A stretch of 64,000 nucleotides of DNA, taken from NCBI RefSeq assembly GCF_008086345.1, contig NZ_CP043006.1, positions 1,486,032 through 1,550,031 of the forward strand, in the 5' to 3' direction. Source of the stretch: Chitinophaga sp. XS-30 (GTDB taxonomy: Bacteria; Bacteroidota; Bacteroidia; Chitinophagales; Chitinophagaceae). Of this stretch, positions 18,426-26,394 are shown one piece after another; position 1 is the first letter of the stretch, and each line of letters begins with the position of its first letter. Position numbers and translations under genes: made by a program. The notes under the pieces are model-generated. The model made no database searches, had not been told where the DNA came from, and saw only the letters and a list, made by a program, of their open reading frames with translations.

Positions 18426-19610
18426 TTATATATGATTAAAATCCCCTAAAGGGCTCATTTCCCGTAATTTATCCACCGATTCCTTGACGGTTCGTATCGC
18501 AAAACCGATCTCCTCCTCCGTTGTGAACCTTCCCAATGCAAAACGTAGCGAAGAATGTGCCAGATCATCCGGCAGGCCCATGGCTGTCAGTACATGACTG
18601 GGTTCAATGGAGGCGGAAGTGCAGGCAGACCCTGAAGAAACGGCCAGGTCCCTGTTGAAGCCCGTCATCAAACCCTCTCCGCTGGCATATTTGAAGGAAA
18701 TATTGGTCACATGTGGCAGGCGTGGGGCCTGCGCGCCGTTCACGCTTGTTCCTTCCAGCCCCAGCAAGCCCTGCTCCAGATTGTCCCGCAAGATTGTCAG
18801 GCGGTCCGTTTCGGCTGCCATTTCCTGCATGGCCAGTTCACAGGCTTTCCCGAAACCCACGATAGCCGGTACGTTTAGCGTGCCTGAGCGCATCCCTTTT
18901 TCGTGGCCGCCGCCGTCCATCTGGGCGGCCAGCTTCACGCGGGGCCCTTTCCGGCGCACGTACAGGGCGCCTATGCCTTTGGGACCGTACAACTTATGTG
19001 CGCTGATGGCCAGCAGATCGATCCCGTCATGCTGCACATCCACGGGAATTTTGCCAACCGCCTGCGCCGCATCCGTCATCATTAAAACGGCGTGTTTTCG
19101 GGCGATCTCACTGATCTCCTGTATCGGCTGGATCACCCCGGTTTCATTATTGGCATACATGATGGCTACCAGGATGGTTTCGTTCGTGATAGCCGCTTCC
19201 AGTTCGGACTGATCGATGAGGCCGTTGGCGCCGGTTTTGAGCAAAGTCACCTCCGCGCCCTGCTTTTCAAGATGCCGGCAGGCATCCAGCACAGCTTTAT
19301 GCTCGGTTTCGCAGGTAATGATATGGCGGCCTTTGACGGCATAGGTCTCAGAAACGCCCTTGAGCGCCAGGTTGTCCGCCTCCGTAGCGCCGGAAGTGAA
19401 CACGATCTCCGACGGCTCGGCACCGATCAGCGCCGCTACCTGCTCCCGGGCTTTCTGCACCGCTTCCTCCGCTGCCCAGCCGTAAGCGTGACTGCGGCTG
19501 GCCGCATTGCCGAAATGCTCCGTGAAAAACGGCAACATCGCCTCTACCACCCGCGGATCGCAGGGAGTAGTAGCGTTATTGTCCAGGTAAACAGGTAATT
19601 TCAGCATCAT
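18426..19610 (-). CDS. Cysteine desulfurase (NifS/IscS family)
   Basis: A 394-residue PLP enzyme that takes sulfur from cysteine for Fe-S cluster assembly and tRNA thiolation. The PLP lysine is in [10 protein letters not shown] near residue 202. The active-site cysteine is in [15 protein letters not shown] near residue 325, in the long loop typical of the class I (IscS/NifS) group rather than SufS. The N-terminus [13 protein letters not shown] is conserved. ATG at 19610 or the adjacent one at 19607 may start translation. The next gene is the A-type carrier. No IscU or SUF scaffold is in the window. Confidence 0.95.
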   Translation of the reverse strand: MMLKLPVYLDNNATTPCDPRVVEAMLPFFTEHFGNAASRSHAYGWAAEEAVQKAREQVAALIGAEPSEIVFTSGATEADNLALKGVSETYAVKGRHIITCETEHKAVLDACRHLEKQGAEVTLLKTGANGLIDQSELEAAITNETILVAIMYANNETGVIQPIQEISEIARKHAVLMMTDAAQAVGKIPVDVQHDGIDLLAISAHKLYGPKGIGALYVRRKGPRVKLAAQMDGGGHEKGMRSGTLNVPAIVGFGKACELAMQEMAAETDRLTILRDNLEQGLLGLEGTSVNGAQAPRLPHVTNISFKYASGEGLMTGFNRDLAVSSGSACTSASIEPSHVLTAMGLPDDLAHSSLRFALGRFTTEEEIGFAIRTVKESVDKLREMSPLGDFNHI

Positions 19611-19652
19611 ATATCCAGTTTCAGCACTACCACAAATTTACGATATAAGTTC

Positions 19653-19660
19653 TATTTTTG
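19653..19660 (+). promoter_or_regulatory. -7 box of mce
   Basis: TATTTTTG matches TAnnTTTG exactly and would give a leader of about 60 bases before the mce ATG at 19724. It lies in the short divergent region shared with iscS. Confidence 0.45.
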
Positions 19661-19723
19661 GCCGGTTGGCACTATTGTAAATCCGATGCCCCGCATAGGC
19701 TGCATCTATATTATCTGAAGATT

Positions 19724-20122
19724 ATGCTGAAAGTAGAACATATCGGTATCGCAGTCAGGTCGTTAGCCGTATCTGTACCCTTATTCGAAAAACTGCTGAA
19801 CACCCCCTGTTACAAAACGGAGGAAGTGGCTTCCGAAGGGGTAACGACGGCTTTCTTTCAGCAGGGGGAAACAAAGATCGAACTGCTGGAATCCGTAAAG
19901 GCAGGCAGTGCGGTGGCCAGGTTCCTGGAAAAGAAGGGAGAGGGAGTGCATCATATCGCCTTCGAGGTGGCTGATATTCATGCCGAAATGCAACGGCTGG
20001 CAGGCGAAGGCTTCGAGATCATTCATCCGGAGCCCCGCATCGGGGCGGACAATAAGCTGGTTTGTTTTCTCCATCCAAAATCAACGAATGGTGTATTGAT
20101 AGAGTTGACCCAATCCCGCTGA
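19724..20122 (+). CDS. mce: Methylmalonyl-CoA epimerase
   Basis: A 132-residue vicinal-oxygen-chelate (glyoxalase-fold) protein. MLKVEHIGIAV at the N-terminus and GVHHIAFEVADI near residue 79 carry the metal-binding histidines, and the C-terminal GVLIELTQ supplies the glutamate. This fits the epimerase that interconverts the two stereoisomers of methylmalonyl-CoA between propionate and succinate metabolism. ATG at 19724 is chosen because the family starts at this beta-strand; an upstream TTG frame overlaps the -7 box. A B12-binding domain of the same pathway lies at 6009. Confidence 0.92.
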   Translation: MLKVEHIGIAVRSLAVSVPLFEKLLNTPCYKTEEVASEGVTTAFFQQGETKIELLESVKAGSAVARFLEKKGEGVHHIAFEVADIHAEMQRLAGEGFEIIHPEPRIGADNKLVCFLHPKSTNGVLIELTQSR

Positions 20123-20127
20123 AAATA

Positions 20128-20293
20128 TTTTTTTGATTTCCCGCAACCTTTTTATCGCCTGCATGTTGTAGATAAGTAGGGAAACCTTACCGTTTGAAGC
20201 AATGAATGCAATGCCGAAAGGCTTCATGATACTCTAAAGTTGGCATAGGTTATGAAAACCTGTGGGTTCTTTAACTCGCAGGTTTATTTTTTA
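20128..20293 (+). ncRNA. Candidate small structured RNA (or structured 3' UTR of mce)
   Basis: Downstream of mce a promoter-like TTG at 20105-20107 stands 20 bases before TTTTTTTG (20128-20135). The following region contains a hairpin (GTAGGG/CCTTAC, 176-190 offsets from 20000). Next is a possible H-type pseudoknot: stem 1 TGAAGC 20195-20200 with GCTTCA 20221-20226, stem 2 ATGCCGA 20211-20217 with TTGGCAT 20240-20246. It ends in a strong terminator. No reading frame fits it. It matches no RNA family I can name. Confidence 0.35.
20256..20292 (+). terminator. Strong intrinsic terminator downstream of mce
   Basis: A 13-bp stem (AAACCTGTGGGTT with its partner, two G-U pairs) closed by a CTTT loop is followed by ATTTTTTTA. 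It ends the plus-strand transcript before the convergent murF. Confidence 0.85.
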
Positions 20294-20313
20294 CCCACAC
20301 CTGCCGCTGCCGT

Positions 20314-21588
20314 TCATTCCGGCAATACCTTTTCCATACCCACGCTACGCGAACCTTTCACAAGGAAGCTGGTATCTTCAAAAGCCTGTTGTTCCACCCA
20401 ACGCCGGGCATCCTCTGCTGTTGGCAGAAAGATGTAAGGATGGCTGATCTTTTCAAAATCACCACCTACCAGTACTACTGCTTTCCAATGGGTTTGCTGC
20501 AGCAGTTCCGCCAGTGCCTGGTGTTCATGCAGACTGTCGGCTCCCAGTTCCTTCATGGCGCCCAGCAACAATACTTTGGCCGGGGCATTCAGGCCGGCGA
20601 AGTTGGCGATAGCTGCTTTCATGCTGGAAGGATTGGCATTGTAGGCATCCATGATGAAGGTGTTGCTGCCGCGTTGCACGATCTGCGAGCGGTTATTGGA
20701 AGGGATGTATTGCTCAATCGAATCGCGGATCTTTTCCGGCGGCACGTTGAAATGCAGGCCGATAGCGATGGCGGCCATCACGTTCGGGAAATTGTAATCG
20801 CCCACCAGTTGCGTGGCGATCCTGCCGGTGGCTTTTGTTTCCAGTTCCAGGAGCGCGGTGCCGGCGGCGGGAGTGCCGGTGTAGTCAGCATTTTCCCTGC
20901 CGTAGGTGATCACGGTGCCGATGCCTTTGCTCATTTCCACCAGATAAGGATAATCCCGGCAGACAAAAGCCGTGCCGCCGTTGGCGCGCAGGTGATCGTA
21001 CAATTCGCCTTTGGCCTTGCGTACGCCTTCTTCGCTCCCGAACCCCTCCAGGTGGGCTTTGCCGATATTCGTGATCAGCCCGTGCGTAGGCAATGCCACT
21101 TTACAATAACCTTCGATCTCCAGCTGGTGATTGGCGCCCATTTCAATAACAGCCATTTCCGCATCGGGGGGAATCCCCAGGAGGGTGAGCGGCACGCCGA
21201 TGTGGTTGTTCAGATTCCCGGCGGTGGCATATGTGCGGTAAACGGAACCCAGTACGGTACGTACCATTTCCTTCGTAGTGGTCTTGCCGTTAGTACCGGT
21301 AATGCCGATAAAAGGGATGCTGAACTGGCGGCGATGATGGTTCGCAAGTTCCTGCAGTGCCTGCAGGGCATCGGGTACCAGCATCATCTTCTCCGGAACG
21401 GTATAAAAAACAGGGTCATCTACTACCGCGTAAGCCGCTCCAGCATCCAGCGCCTGTTGCGCATATCCGTTCCCGTTAAAGTTGGGCCCGCGCAGGGCAA
21501 AGAAGATATCACCGGGTTTGAGCTTGCGGGTATCCGTCTGTACAGCCGGATACCGGCGGTACACCTCGTATAGTTGTTCGATGTTCAC
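20314..21588 (-). CDS. murF: UDP-N-acetylmuramoyl-tripeptide--D-alanyl-D-alanine ligase
   Basis: A 424-residue cytoplasmic Mur ligase that adds D-Ala-D-Ala to UDP-MurNAc-tripeptide. The ATP loop GITGTNGKTTTKEM lies near residue 94. MGANHQLEIEGY near residue 151 and ITNIGKAHLEGFGS near residue 171 are the MurF substrate and lysine regions. VDTRKL/GDIFFAL at the N-terminus is the MurF-type first domain. Unlike the fusion at 11696 it has no racemase part. ATG at 21588 fits the family start. It appears monocistronic. Confidence 0.93.
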   Translation of the reverse strand: MNIEQLYEVYRRYPAVQTDTRKLKPGDIFFALRGPNFNGNGYAQQALDAGAAYAVVDDPVFYTVPEKMMLVPDALQALQELANHHRRQFSIPFIGITGTNGKTTTKEMVRTVLGSVYRTYATAGNLNNHIGVPLTLLGIPPDAEMAVIEMGANHQLEIEGYCKVALPTHGLITNIGKAHLEGFGSEEGVRKAKGELYDHLRANGGTAFVCRDYPYLVEMSKGIGTVITYGRENADYTGTPAAGTALLELETKATGRIATQLVGDYNFPNVMAAIAIGLHFNVPPEKIRDSIEQYIPSNNRSQIVQRGSNTFIMDAYNANPSSMKAAIANFAGLNAPAKVLLLGAMKELGADSLHEHQALAELLQQTHWKAVVLVGGDFEKISHPYIFLPTAEDARRWVEQQAFEDTSFLVKGSRSVGMEKVLPE

Positions 21589-21720
21589 GGTGTATTGTTT
21601 GCCTGCAAAAATAAGAAATGGAATCCCTCGTTTTATTTATATCTTTCCAAGGCAACTGTAGCCCTTGCGGTTGCGTATAAAAATCCTGGAAAACCTGTGT
21701 TTCACTAACTCGAAAAATTT

Positions 21721-22092
21721 ATGAGATCTTTTCTGACCGGCCTTGGTTTTATCCTTTGCTGTGCTTATGCCTGGAGTTGTTCATCGGAAAAAGCTCCGGA
21801 ACCGTCCAATACCGCCTGCGATACGATGATGGTCACCAGTGCGCGTATTTATGCCATTATACAGGCAAGCTGTACGAATTTCAACTGCCATCCCGGTGGC
21901 GGCTCACCGGTAGTGGCTGATTTTTCCAGCCTGGCTGAACTGAAGGGTTACATCGGGAGTCATGGTGCAGACTTCCGGCTGCGGATGACCAGCGCCAATG
22001 CGGATATGCCGCAGTCGCAGGGCTTTCCGCCCCTGTCCCGCGCAGTACGGGATTCCATTGCCTGCTGGATGGAAAAGGGAATGCCGGACTGA
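21721..22092 (+). CDS. Small cytochrome-like lipoprotein with a CX4CH motif
   Basis: 123 residues with a lipoprotein signal (WSCSS near residue 19). The mature part has IIQASCTNFNCHPGGG near residue 48, a C-X4-C-H arrangement. That is seen in Bacteroidota cytochrome-like domains where CXXCH is replaced; covalent haem attachment is possible but not certain. SIACWMEKGMPD at the end resembles the C-terminal helix of class I cytochromes. The gene heads a three-gene run with a YceI protein and a DUF5777 barrel, which suggests a shared periplasmic electron-transfer or lipid-related role. Confidence 0.7.
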   Translation: MRSFLTGLGFILCCAYAWSCSSEKAPEPSNTACDTMMVTSARIYAIIQASCTNFNCHPGGGSPVVADFSSLAELKGYIGSHGADFRLRMTSANADMPQSQGFPPLSRAVRDSIACWMEKGMPD

Positions 22093-22162
22093 AGGTACAA
22101 GACAGAAATTTCGGGATAACCGCGCTAGTGGCGGTATCCTGTATTTAAAGGACAAGATATTC

Positions 22163-22714
22163 ATGCACATGAGATCACTGATCATTTCCGCCATTTTCCT
22201 GCTAACGGGCTTTGCGGGTACCGGACAAGACATCTACTCCTGCCGGAACGTCTCGTTCAGCTTCTATTCCAGCGCTCCGATGGAAGATATCGAAGCAAAA
22301 ACCGCCCGGGGCGTATCCGCCATCAATATCAAAACAAAAGCCGTCTACTTCCAGGTGCAGGTCAATACCTTCCAGTTCAAAAAAAAGCTGATGCAGGAGC
22401 ATTTCAATGAAAACTACCTGGAAACCGACAAATATCCGTACGCATCATTCAAAGGCAGGATCATTGACAATGCAGATATGACAAAGGATGGTGTCTATCC
22501 GGTTACCGTGGAAGGCACGCTCGGCATACATGGGGTGGACAAGATCTATAAAGAAAAGGGTACCGTCACCGTGAGCAACGGCAAGCTGACGGTCAACGCA
22601 AAATTCAATGTGCGTGTGGCGGACCACAAGATCAAGATACCCAGCCTGGTCATCAAGAATATCGCAGAAGTGGTGGAAGTGACGGTGAATGGCGTGTATG
22701 AACCCGTGAAATAA
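22163..22714 (+). CDS. YceI family periplasmic protein
   Basis: About 183 residues with a signal peptide (residues 1-21) and a YceI-type lipocalin-like barrel, where EHFNENYLETDKYPYASFKG near residue 78 and GTLGIHGVDK near 121 are characteristic. The family binds isoprenoid-like lipids such as polyprenyl compounds in the periplasm. I start at ATG 22163; ATG 22169 is two residues later and equally possible. The gene is 13 bases before the DUF5777 gene and 70 bases after the cytochrome-like lipoprotein, so these three probably form an operon. Confidence 0.88.
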   Translation: MHMRSLIISAIFLLTGFAGTGQDIYSCRNVSFSFYSSAPMEDIEAKTARGVSAINIKTKAVYFQVQVNTFQFKKKLMQEHFNENYLETDKYPYASFKGRIIDNADMTKDGVYPVTVEGTLGIHGVDKIYKEKGTVTVSNGKLTVNAKFNVRVADHKIKIPSLVIKNIAEVVEVTVNGVYEPVK

Positions 22715-22727
22715 TCAAATCAATAAT

Positions 22728-23654
22728 ATGCTGTATTTACGTGTACTGGCTGCCGCGCTGCTGTTATCTCCGGTGGCCCTGGCACAGGATGACCTGAGCG
22801 CCTTGTTCGAAAAGGATACGGTGCGCCGCGAACCGGTGATCGCAACTTTTAAAAGCACCCGTATCATCAACGGGCAATCCAATGAGACTTTGGCGAAAGG
22901 GGACCTGGACTTCCGGGTGGCCCATCGTTTCGGGGATATCGGCGGGGCCGATGGCGGGAGCAAGACCTTTTTTGGAATGGATAATTCCACGGATATCCGT
23001 ATCGCATTCGAGTACGGGATCACGGACCGGCTGACGGCCGGCATCTCCCGCGCCAAGGGCAGCGGCAACCATGCTCAGCTGTATGAGGCCATGGGGAAAT
23101 TCAAAGTGTTGCAGCAAACGATGGATAATCGTATGCCCGTGGGCGTAACATTGTTCGGCAACGCGGTGGTAACGGCCATGAAAAGCAGTACGGATGAGGC
23201 GGATGCCAGCTATTTCGGCAATTTCAGCCACCGGATGTCTTATACCGGGCAGGCAGTGATCACCCGCAAATTCGGGAATATGCTGTCCCTGGCGGTATTG
23301 CCTACCTACATTCACCGCAACCGCGTCGCATTCATGGATATGAACGATATGTTCGCCCTGGGCCTCGGCGGCCGCCTGCGTTTTTCCAACCGGGTAGCGC
23401 TGGTTGTGGACTATTTTCTGCCGTTCCGGGATCAGGCGGGGAGAGATTATTTCGAAGGCCGGGGCATGAAATTCTACAATCCCCTGGGGGTAGGCGTGGA
23501 GATCGAGACCGGTGGGCATGTTTTTCATCTCAACTTCACGAACTCCACGGCTACGCTGGAAAACCAGTTCATTCCGGAAACCACTTCCACCTGGATGGAC
23601 GGGCAATTCAGATGGGGCTTCAATATCTCCCGCAGATTTTCCCTGGGCCGGTAG
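22728..23654 (+). CDS. DUF5777 family beta-barrel protein
   Basis: A 308-residue protein with a signal peptide (cleavage near ALAQ, residue 19). The mature part starts with an N-terminal segment FKSTRIINGQSNETL and DFRVAHRFGDIGG, which I associate with the DUF5777 barrel family, and continues with regular amphipathic strands to an aromatic/charged C-terminus (FNISRRFSLGR). It should sit in the outer membrane. In other Bacteroidota this family is found with cytochrome-like lipoproteins and YceI proteins, as here. The function is unknown. Confidence 0.8.
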   Translation: MLYLRVLAAALLLSPVALAQDDLSALFEKDTVRREPVIATFKSTRIINGQSNETLAKGDLDFRVAHRFGDIGGADGGSKTFFGMDNSTDIRIAFEYGITDRLTAGISRAKGSGNHAQLYEAMGKFKVLQQTMDNRMPVGVTLFGNAVVTAMKSSTDEADASYFGNFSHRMSYTGQAVITRKFGNMLSLAVLPTYIHRNRVAFMDMNDMFALGLGGRLRFSNRVALVVDYFLPFRDQAGRDYFEGRGMKFYNPLGVGVEIETGGHVFHLNFTNSTATLENQFIPETTSTWMDGQFRWGFNISRRFSLGR

Positions 23655-23747
23655 GGGTAACGATCGGCCGGAAAGCCGCTGACCGGAGCAGGGGGCATGC
23701 TCAACGTGGCCATGCCCCGGCACCCATCTAAAATAGTAAATTGCGGG

Positions 23748-24077
23748 ATGGACAATAACATCCATTGCCGCATCCGCGAGAACTCGCTTTTCGCCCGTTT
23801 CGCCGCCTGGAAGCTCAAAAGCTCCGGAGCGGCGATCGTTTTCGGGAACGTGATACATCTGTACGGCGTTACCCGCGAGGCCTTTCTGAGAGACCGCCGC
23901 TGGGTACGGCACGAGGTTTGCCATGTAAAACAGTACAGGAGATACGGCTACAGGCGCTTTCTGTGGCGGTATGTGGTGGACTGGATCAGGGCCGGGTACT
24001 GGAACATCCCCTTCGAAAAAGAGGCCAGGCTGGCCGAAAATAACCCGCGGGAGCTGGACGGCGTGGAAATAACCTAA
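23748..24077 (+). CDS. DUF4157-like small zincin protein
   Basis: A 109-residue protein with HEVCHVKQYRRYG near residue 60, an HExxH zinc motif followed two residues later by Gln, and then a GYWNIPFEKEA segment. This is the pattern of short DUF4157-type proteins in Bacteroidota. No signal peptide is visible. I take ATG at 23748 (MDNNIHCRI) instead of an upstream ATG at 23697 because the family starts near here. Whether it has peptidase activity is unclear; the second glutamate (EKEA) could complete a gluzincin-like site. Confidence 0.7.
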   Translation: MDNNIHCRIRENSLFARFAAWKLKSSGAAIVFGNVIHLYGVTREAFLRDRRWVRHEVCHVKQYRRYGYRRFLWRYVVDWIRAGYWNIPFEKEARLAENNPRELDGVEIT

Positions 24078-24114
24078 AGAATCGTTAAATCCATCCCACA
24101 CATATAAAAAAAAG

Positions 24115-24143
24115 TTGCAACGCAGTTATTTTCCTTATTTTTA
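24115..24143 (+). promoter_or_regulatory. Probable apaG promoter
   Basis: TTG at 24115-24117 and TATTTTTA at 24136-24143 are 18 bases apart, matching the Bacteroidota -33/-7 layout with one deviation in the -7 box. Confidence 0.45.
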
Positions 24144-24191
24144 CGTTACTGGGTTTATTAGGTTTATTTACTACGTAAAAGGATTGATCTT

Positions 24192-24578
24192 ATGGTAAAG
24201 AAGGTCACAGAGGGCATTACCATCAGCGTGGAAACATTCTACCAGCCGGATTATTCCAATCCAATCGGGAGTGAGTTCATGTTTGCGTACCGCATCACTA
24301 TTGAGAATAACAATACTTTCCCGATCAAACTGTTAAGACGCCACTGGTATATCATAGATTCGAATGGCTCACACCGCGAAGTGGAAGGCGAGGGCGTAGT
24401 AGGGGTTCAGCCGTTACTGGCGCCGGGTGAGAGTTATCAGTATGTTTCCGGCTCCAACCTGAGAACGGAGATCGGCAAGATGTACGGAACCTACCAGATG
24501 GAAAACCAGCTGAACAAGAAACTGCTGGAAGTAAAGATTCCCGAGTTTCAGATGGTAGTGCCGTTTAAAATGAATTGA
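24192..24578 (+). CDS. apaG: ApaG family protein
   Basis: A 128-residue all-beta protein of the ApaG (DUF525) family, with FAYRITIENNN near residue 26, LLRRHWYIIDSNG near 40 and VEGEGVVGVQPLLAPGESYQY near 60. ApaG in enterobacteria is linked to Co/Mg homeostasis and lies next to apaH; the biochemical role is not settled. Here it stands alone, convergent with gldB. The N-terminus MVKKVTEGI is conserved, so ATG at 24192 is secure. Confidence 0.93.
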   Translation: MVKKVTEGITISVETFYQPDYSNPIGSEFMFAYRITIENNNTFPIKLLRRHWYIIDSNGSHREVEGEGVVGVQPLLAPGESYQYVSGSNLRTEIGKMYGTYQMENQLNKKLLEVKIPEFQMVVPFKMN

Positions 24579-24597
24579 TTTTTTCCCTGTTGCTTTT

Positions 24598-25620
24598 TTA
24601 AGGCCGGTACCTGGCCTCATTGAATATGCTCATGATCTGCTGCATATTCAGCAATTTTTCCAATGTCACTTCCGGATGTTTTTTCATGTAGGCCTGCACA
24701 ATGCGGTAGCCCGTGAATGCGCCTATCTGTCCCGGTGCTTCCGCCGGCATCCCCTGGGTAGAGGGGCCTTCACCGAGGTAACGGAGTATGTCCTGCCAAT
24801 CGCCCGTATAGAGCAGTTTGTGCTGTATGAAGAACTGCCAGATCATTTCTTCATTTTCATTGCAGAAGTCCAGCTGCGCCTTCGTGTACCCCAGGCGCAC
24901 TTCTTCCGGGGTATCGGGCAGCACCATTTCCAGGAAGTACTGCTGCCGTCCGAGGTCCAGCATCTGCTCTACGAGTTTGCTGCCTTCACTGCGCAGCGGA
25001 AAGTATTGCTGATGCAGCACTTTCATCACATTCGGCGCAATATATTCCGGGGTGAAGCGGCGGACGATGTAATCCGGGTAATCGGGCACCAGCCTGTACA
25101 CCGGGAAATCCGCGCCCATATACATATCCAGTCCGATGCCGAGGGTGGAATCCACCGTTACCGCGCCGTAGTTGCTGATCGCCGAAATGAAGCTGACCAC
25201 CCGGGGCGCCTTAAATGCAGGAAGGTAATAGCTGGCCAGCCGGAAAGATTGTGTGAGCGAACGCTCCACAGGTTCCATATCCGCGAAATGCGCTTCCACC
25301 GAATCCTGCAGATCGCGAAAGTCCCGGTTGCCAAGGAACTGCCGCAGCGGCACCTCCAGGTATTGGCTGGAATCTGACAACCCGCCGAAATTCATGATCT
25401 CCCGCAGATACACGGGCAGGAAGTCCGGATACTGTTCCGCCAGCAATTTTATGCCGCTCATCACGTTATTGGTATCGATCCGGAACAGCTGCTGATCGAA
25501 GCGTTCCACCGTTACATTAATGGGGATATGGCTCACATCGGGGACGTTCTTCCTGGCCTTGCAGGCGGTAAATATCAAAATGAAATAAAGCGGGATACAT
25601 TTATTCAGGTAATTTCGCAT
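24598..25620 (-). CDS. gldB: Gliding motility lipoprotein GldB
   Basis: A 340-residue lipoprotein (lipobox FTAC near residue 20) with the GldB N-terminal block VTVERFDQQLFRID near residue 38 and the central VVSFISAISNYGA region. GldB is essential for gliding motility and type IX secretion function in Flavobacterium johnsoniae. The mature protein is rich in aromatic and proline residues. Unlike F. johnsoniae there is no gldC beside it; it is convergent with apaG and divergent from a beta-barrel gene upstream of nadE. Confidence 0.87.
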   Translation of the reverse strand: MRNYLNKCIPLYFILIFTACKARKNVPDVSHIPINVTVERFDQQLFRIDTNNVMSGIKLLAEQYPDFLPVYLREIMNFGGLSDSSQYLEVPLRQFLGNRDFRDLQDSVEAHFADMEPVERSLTQSFRLASYYLPAFKAPRVVSFISAISNYGAVTVDSTLGIGLDMYMGADFPVYRLVPDYPDYIVRRFTPEYIAPNVMKVLHQQYFPLRSEGSKLVEQMLDLGRQQYFLEMVLPDTPEEVRLGYTKAQLDFCNENEEMIWQFFIQHKLLYTGDWQDILRYLGEGPSTQGMPAEAPGQIGAFTGYRIVQAYMKKHPEVTLEKLLNMQQIMSIFNEARYRP

Positions 25621-25640
25621 CGCCTATAAAAACTTTAGAA

Positions 25641-26366
25641 ATGGTAAAAATATTGCATCAGAACGTATTATCGAAATCTTTGATCCTTTTGTTTGCACTG
25701 GCAGCCATGGGCAGCAGCGCCAGTGCCCAGCGTTTCAGCGACCATGTTTCCGGCAATATCGGCCGCAAGGTGCGGCTCGGTTTCCGGCTGGACCCCGGCG
25801 GGTCCGTTATGCGCCCGCAGGACAACGGTGTAACCCGTAATGGCGGCAGGTTCTATTTCAGCTATGGCGTGCTGGCGGATTTTTATCTCGATGCCAACAG
25901 CAACTATGCGCTGGCTACCGGGCTGGGCATCAGTCACATGGGCAGTGTATTGAAATATGATGTGGGAAAGGGGCTGGACAAGTTCAGGGCTGAGCCCACC
26001 GAATATGATCTCCGCCTGCAGTACATCGAGATACCCTTTGCACTGAAGCTCAAATCCAATACCGCCGGCGGCATAGGCATATGGGGACAATTCGGCGCCT
26101 TTGCCGGTTTCCCGGTACGGGCCCGCGCCAATGTGATCAGCGCCCTGCAGCAATATGAAAAGGAAAATGTGCTGCAGGATATCAACCGCATCAATACCGG
26201 CATGCTCATTGGCGCAGGTATCGAATATCCTTTAACGGAAACGCTCACAGCCGTGGCCGGCTTCAACTTCCAGAACGGCTTTACCGATGTCACCAGGAAC
26301 AAAAAGTGGGATGATGGAAGAGTGAATATGAATGTATTTGCTGTACGCCTGGGCGTTTATTTTTAG
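25641..26366 (+). CDS. PorT-like outer-membrane beta-barrel protein
   Basis: 241 residues with a signal peptide (about residues 1-29, ending SASAQ). The repeated outer-membrane strands (YALATGLGISHMGSVLKY, LQYIEIPFALKLKS, IGIWGQFGAFAGF, MNVFAVRLGVYF) end in a C-terminal aromatic residue. This is the small eight-stranded barrel type annotated as PorT/porin family in Bacteroidota. It lies between gldB and nadE, and PorT-family proteins are linked to type IX secretion, but I cannot say it is true PorT. It starts 20 bases from the gldB start, so the two divergent genes share a very short promoter region. Confidence 0.78.
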   Translation: MVKILHQNVLSKSLILLFALAAMGSSASAQRFSDHVSGNIGRKVRLGFRLDPGGSVMRPQDNGVTRNGGRFYFSYGVLADFYLDANSNYALATGLGISHMGSVLKYDVGKGLDKFRAEPTEYDLRLQYIEIPFALKLKSNTAGGIGIWGQFGAFAGFPVRARANVISALQQYEKENVLQDINRINTGMLIGAGIEYPLTETLTAVAGFNFQNGFTDVTRNKKWDDGRVNMNVFAVRLGVYF

Positions 26367-26379
26367 ACAGGATTCACCG

Positions 26380-26394
26380 TAACTTTGCCCCATG
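26380..26394 (+). promoter_or_regulatory. -7 box of nadE, probable leaderless transcript
   Basis: TAACTTTG at 26380-26387 matches TAnnTTTG exactly and only four bases lie between it and the ATG at 26392, so transcription should begin at or next to the start codon. Confidence 0.55.

Noticed and set aside
20255-21715. Similar words (AAAACCTGTG ... TAACTCG) at 20255 and 21687
   Set aside because: The first belongs to a terminator stem; the second has no partner arm and the shared words are too short to call a repeat.
22764-24101. Open minus-strand frame of 445 codons opposite the DUF5777 and DUF4157-like genes
   Set aside because: The plus-strand genes have signal peptide, family motifs and start/stop logic; the reverse frame is rich in His, Pro and Gln with no motif, the typical shadow of GC-rich coding DNA.
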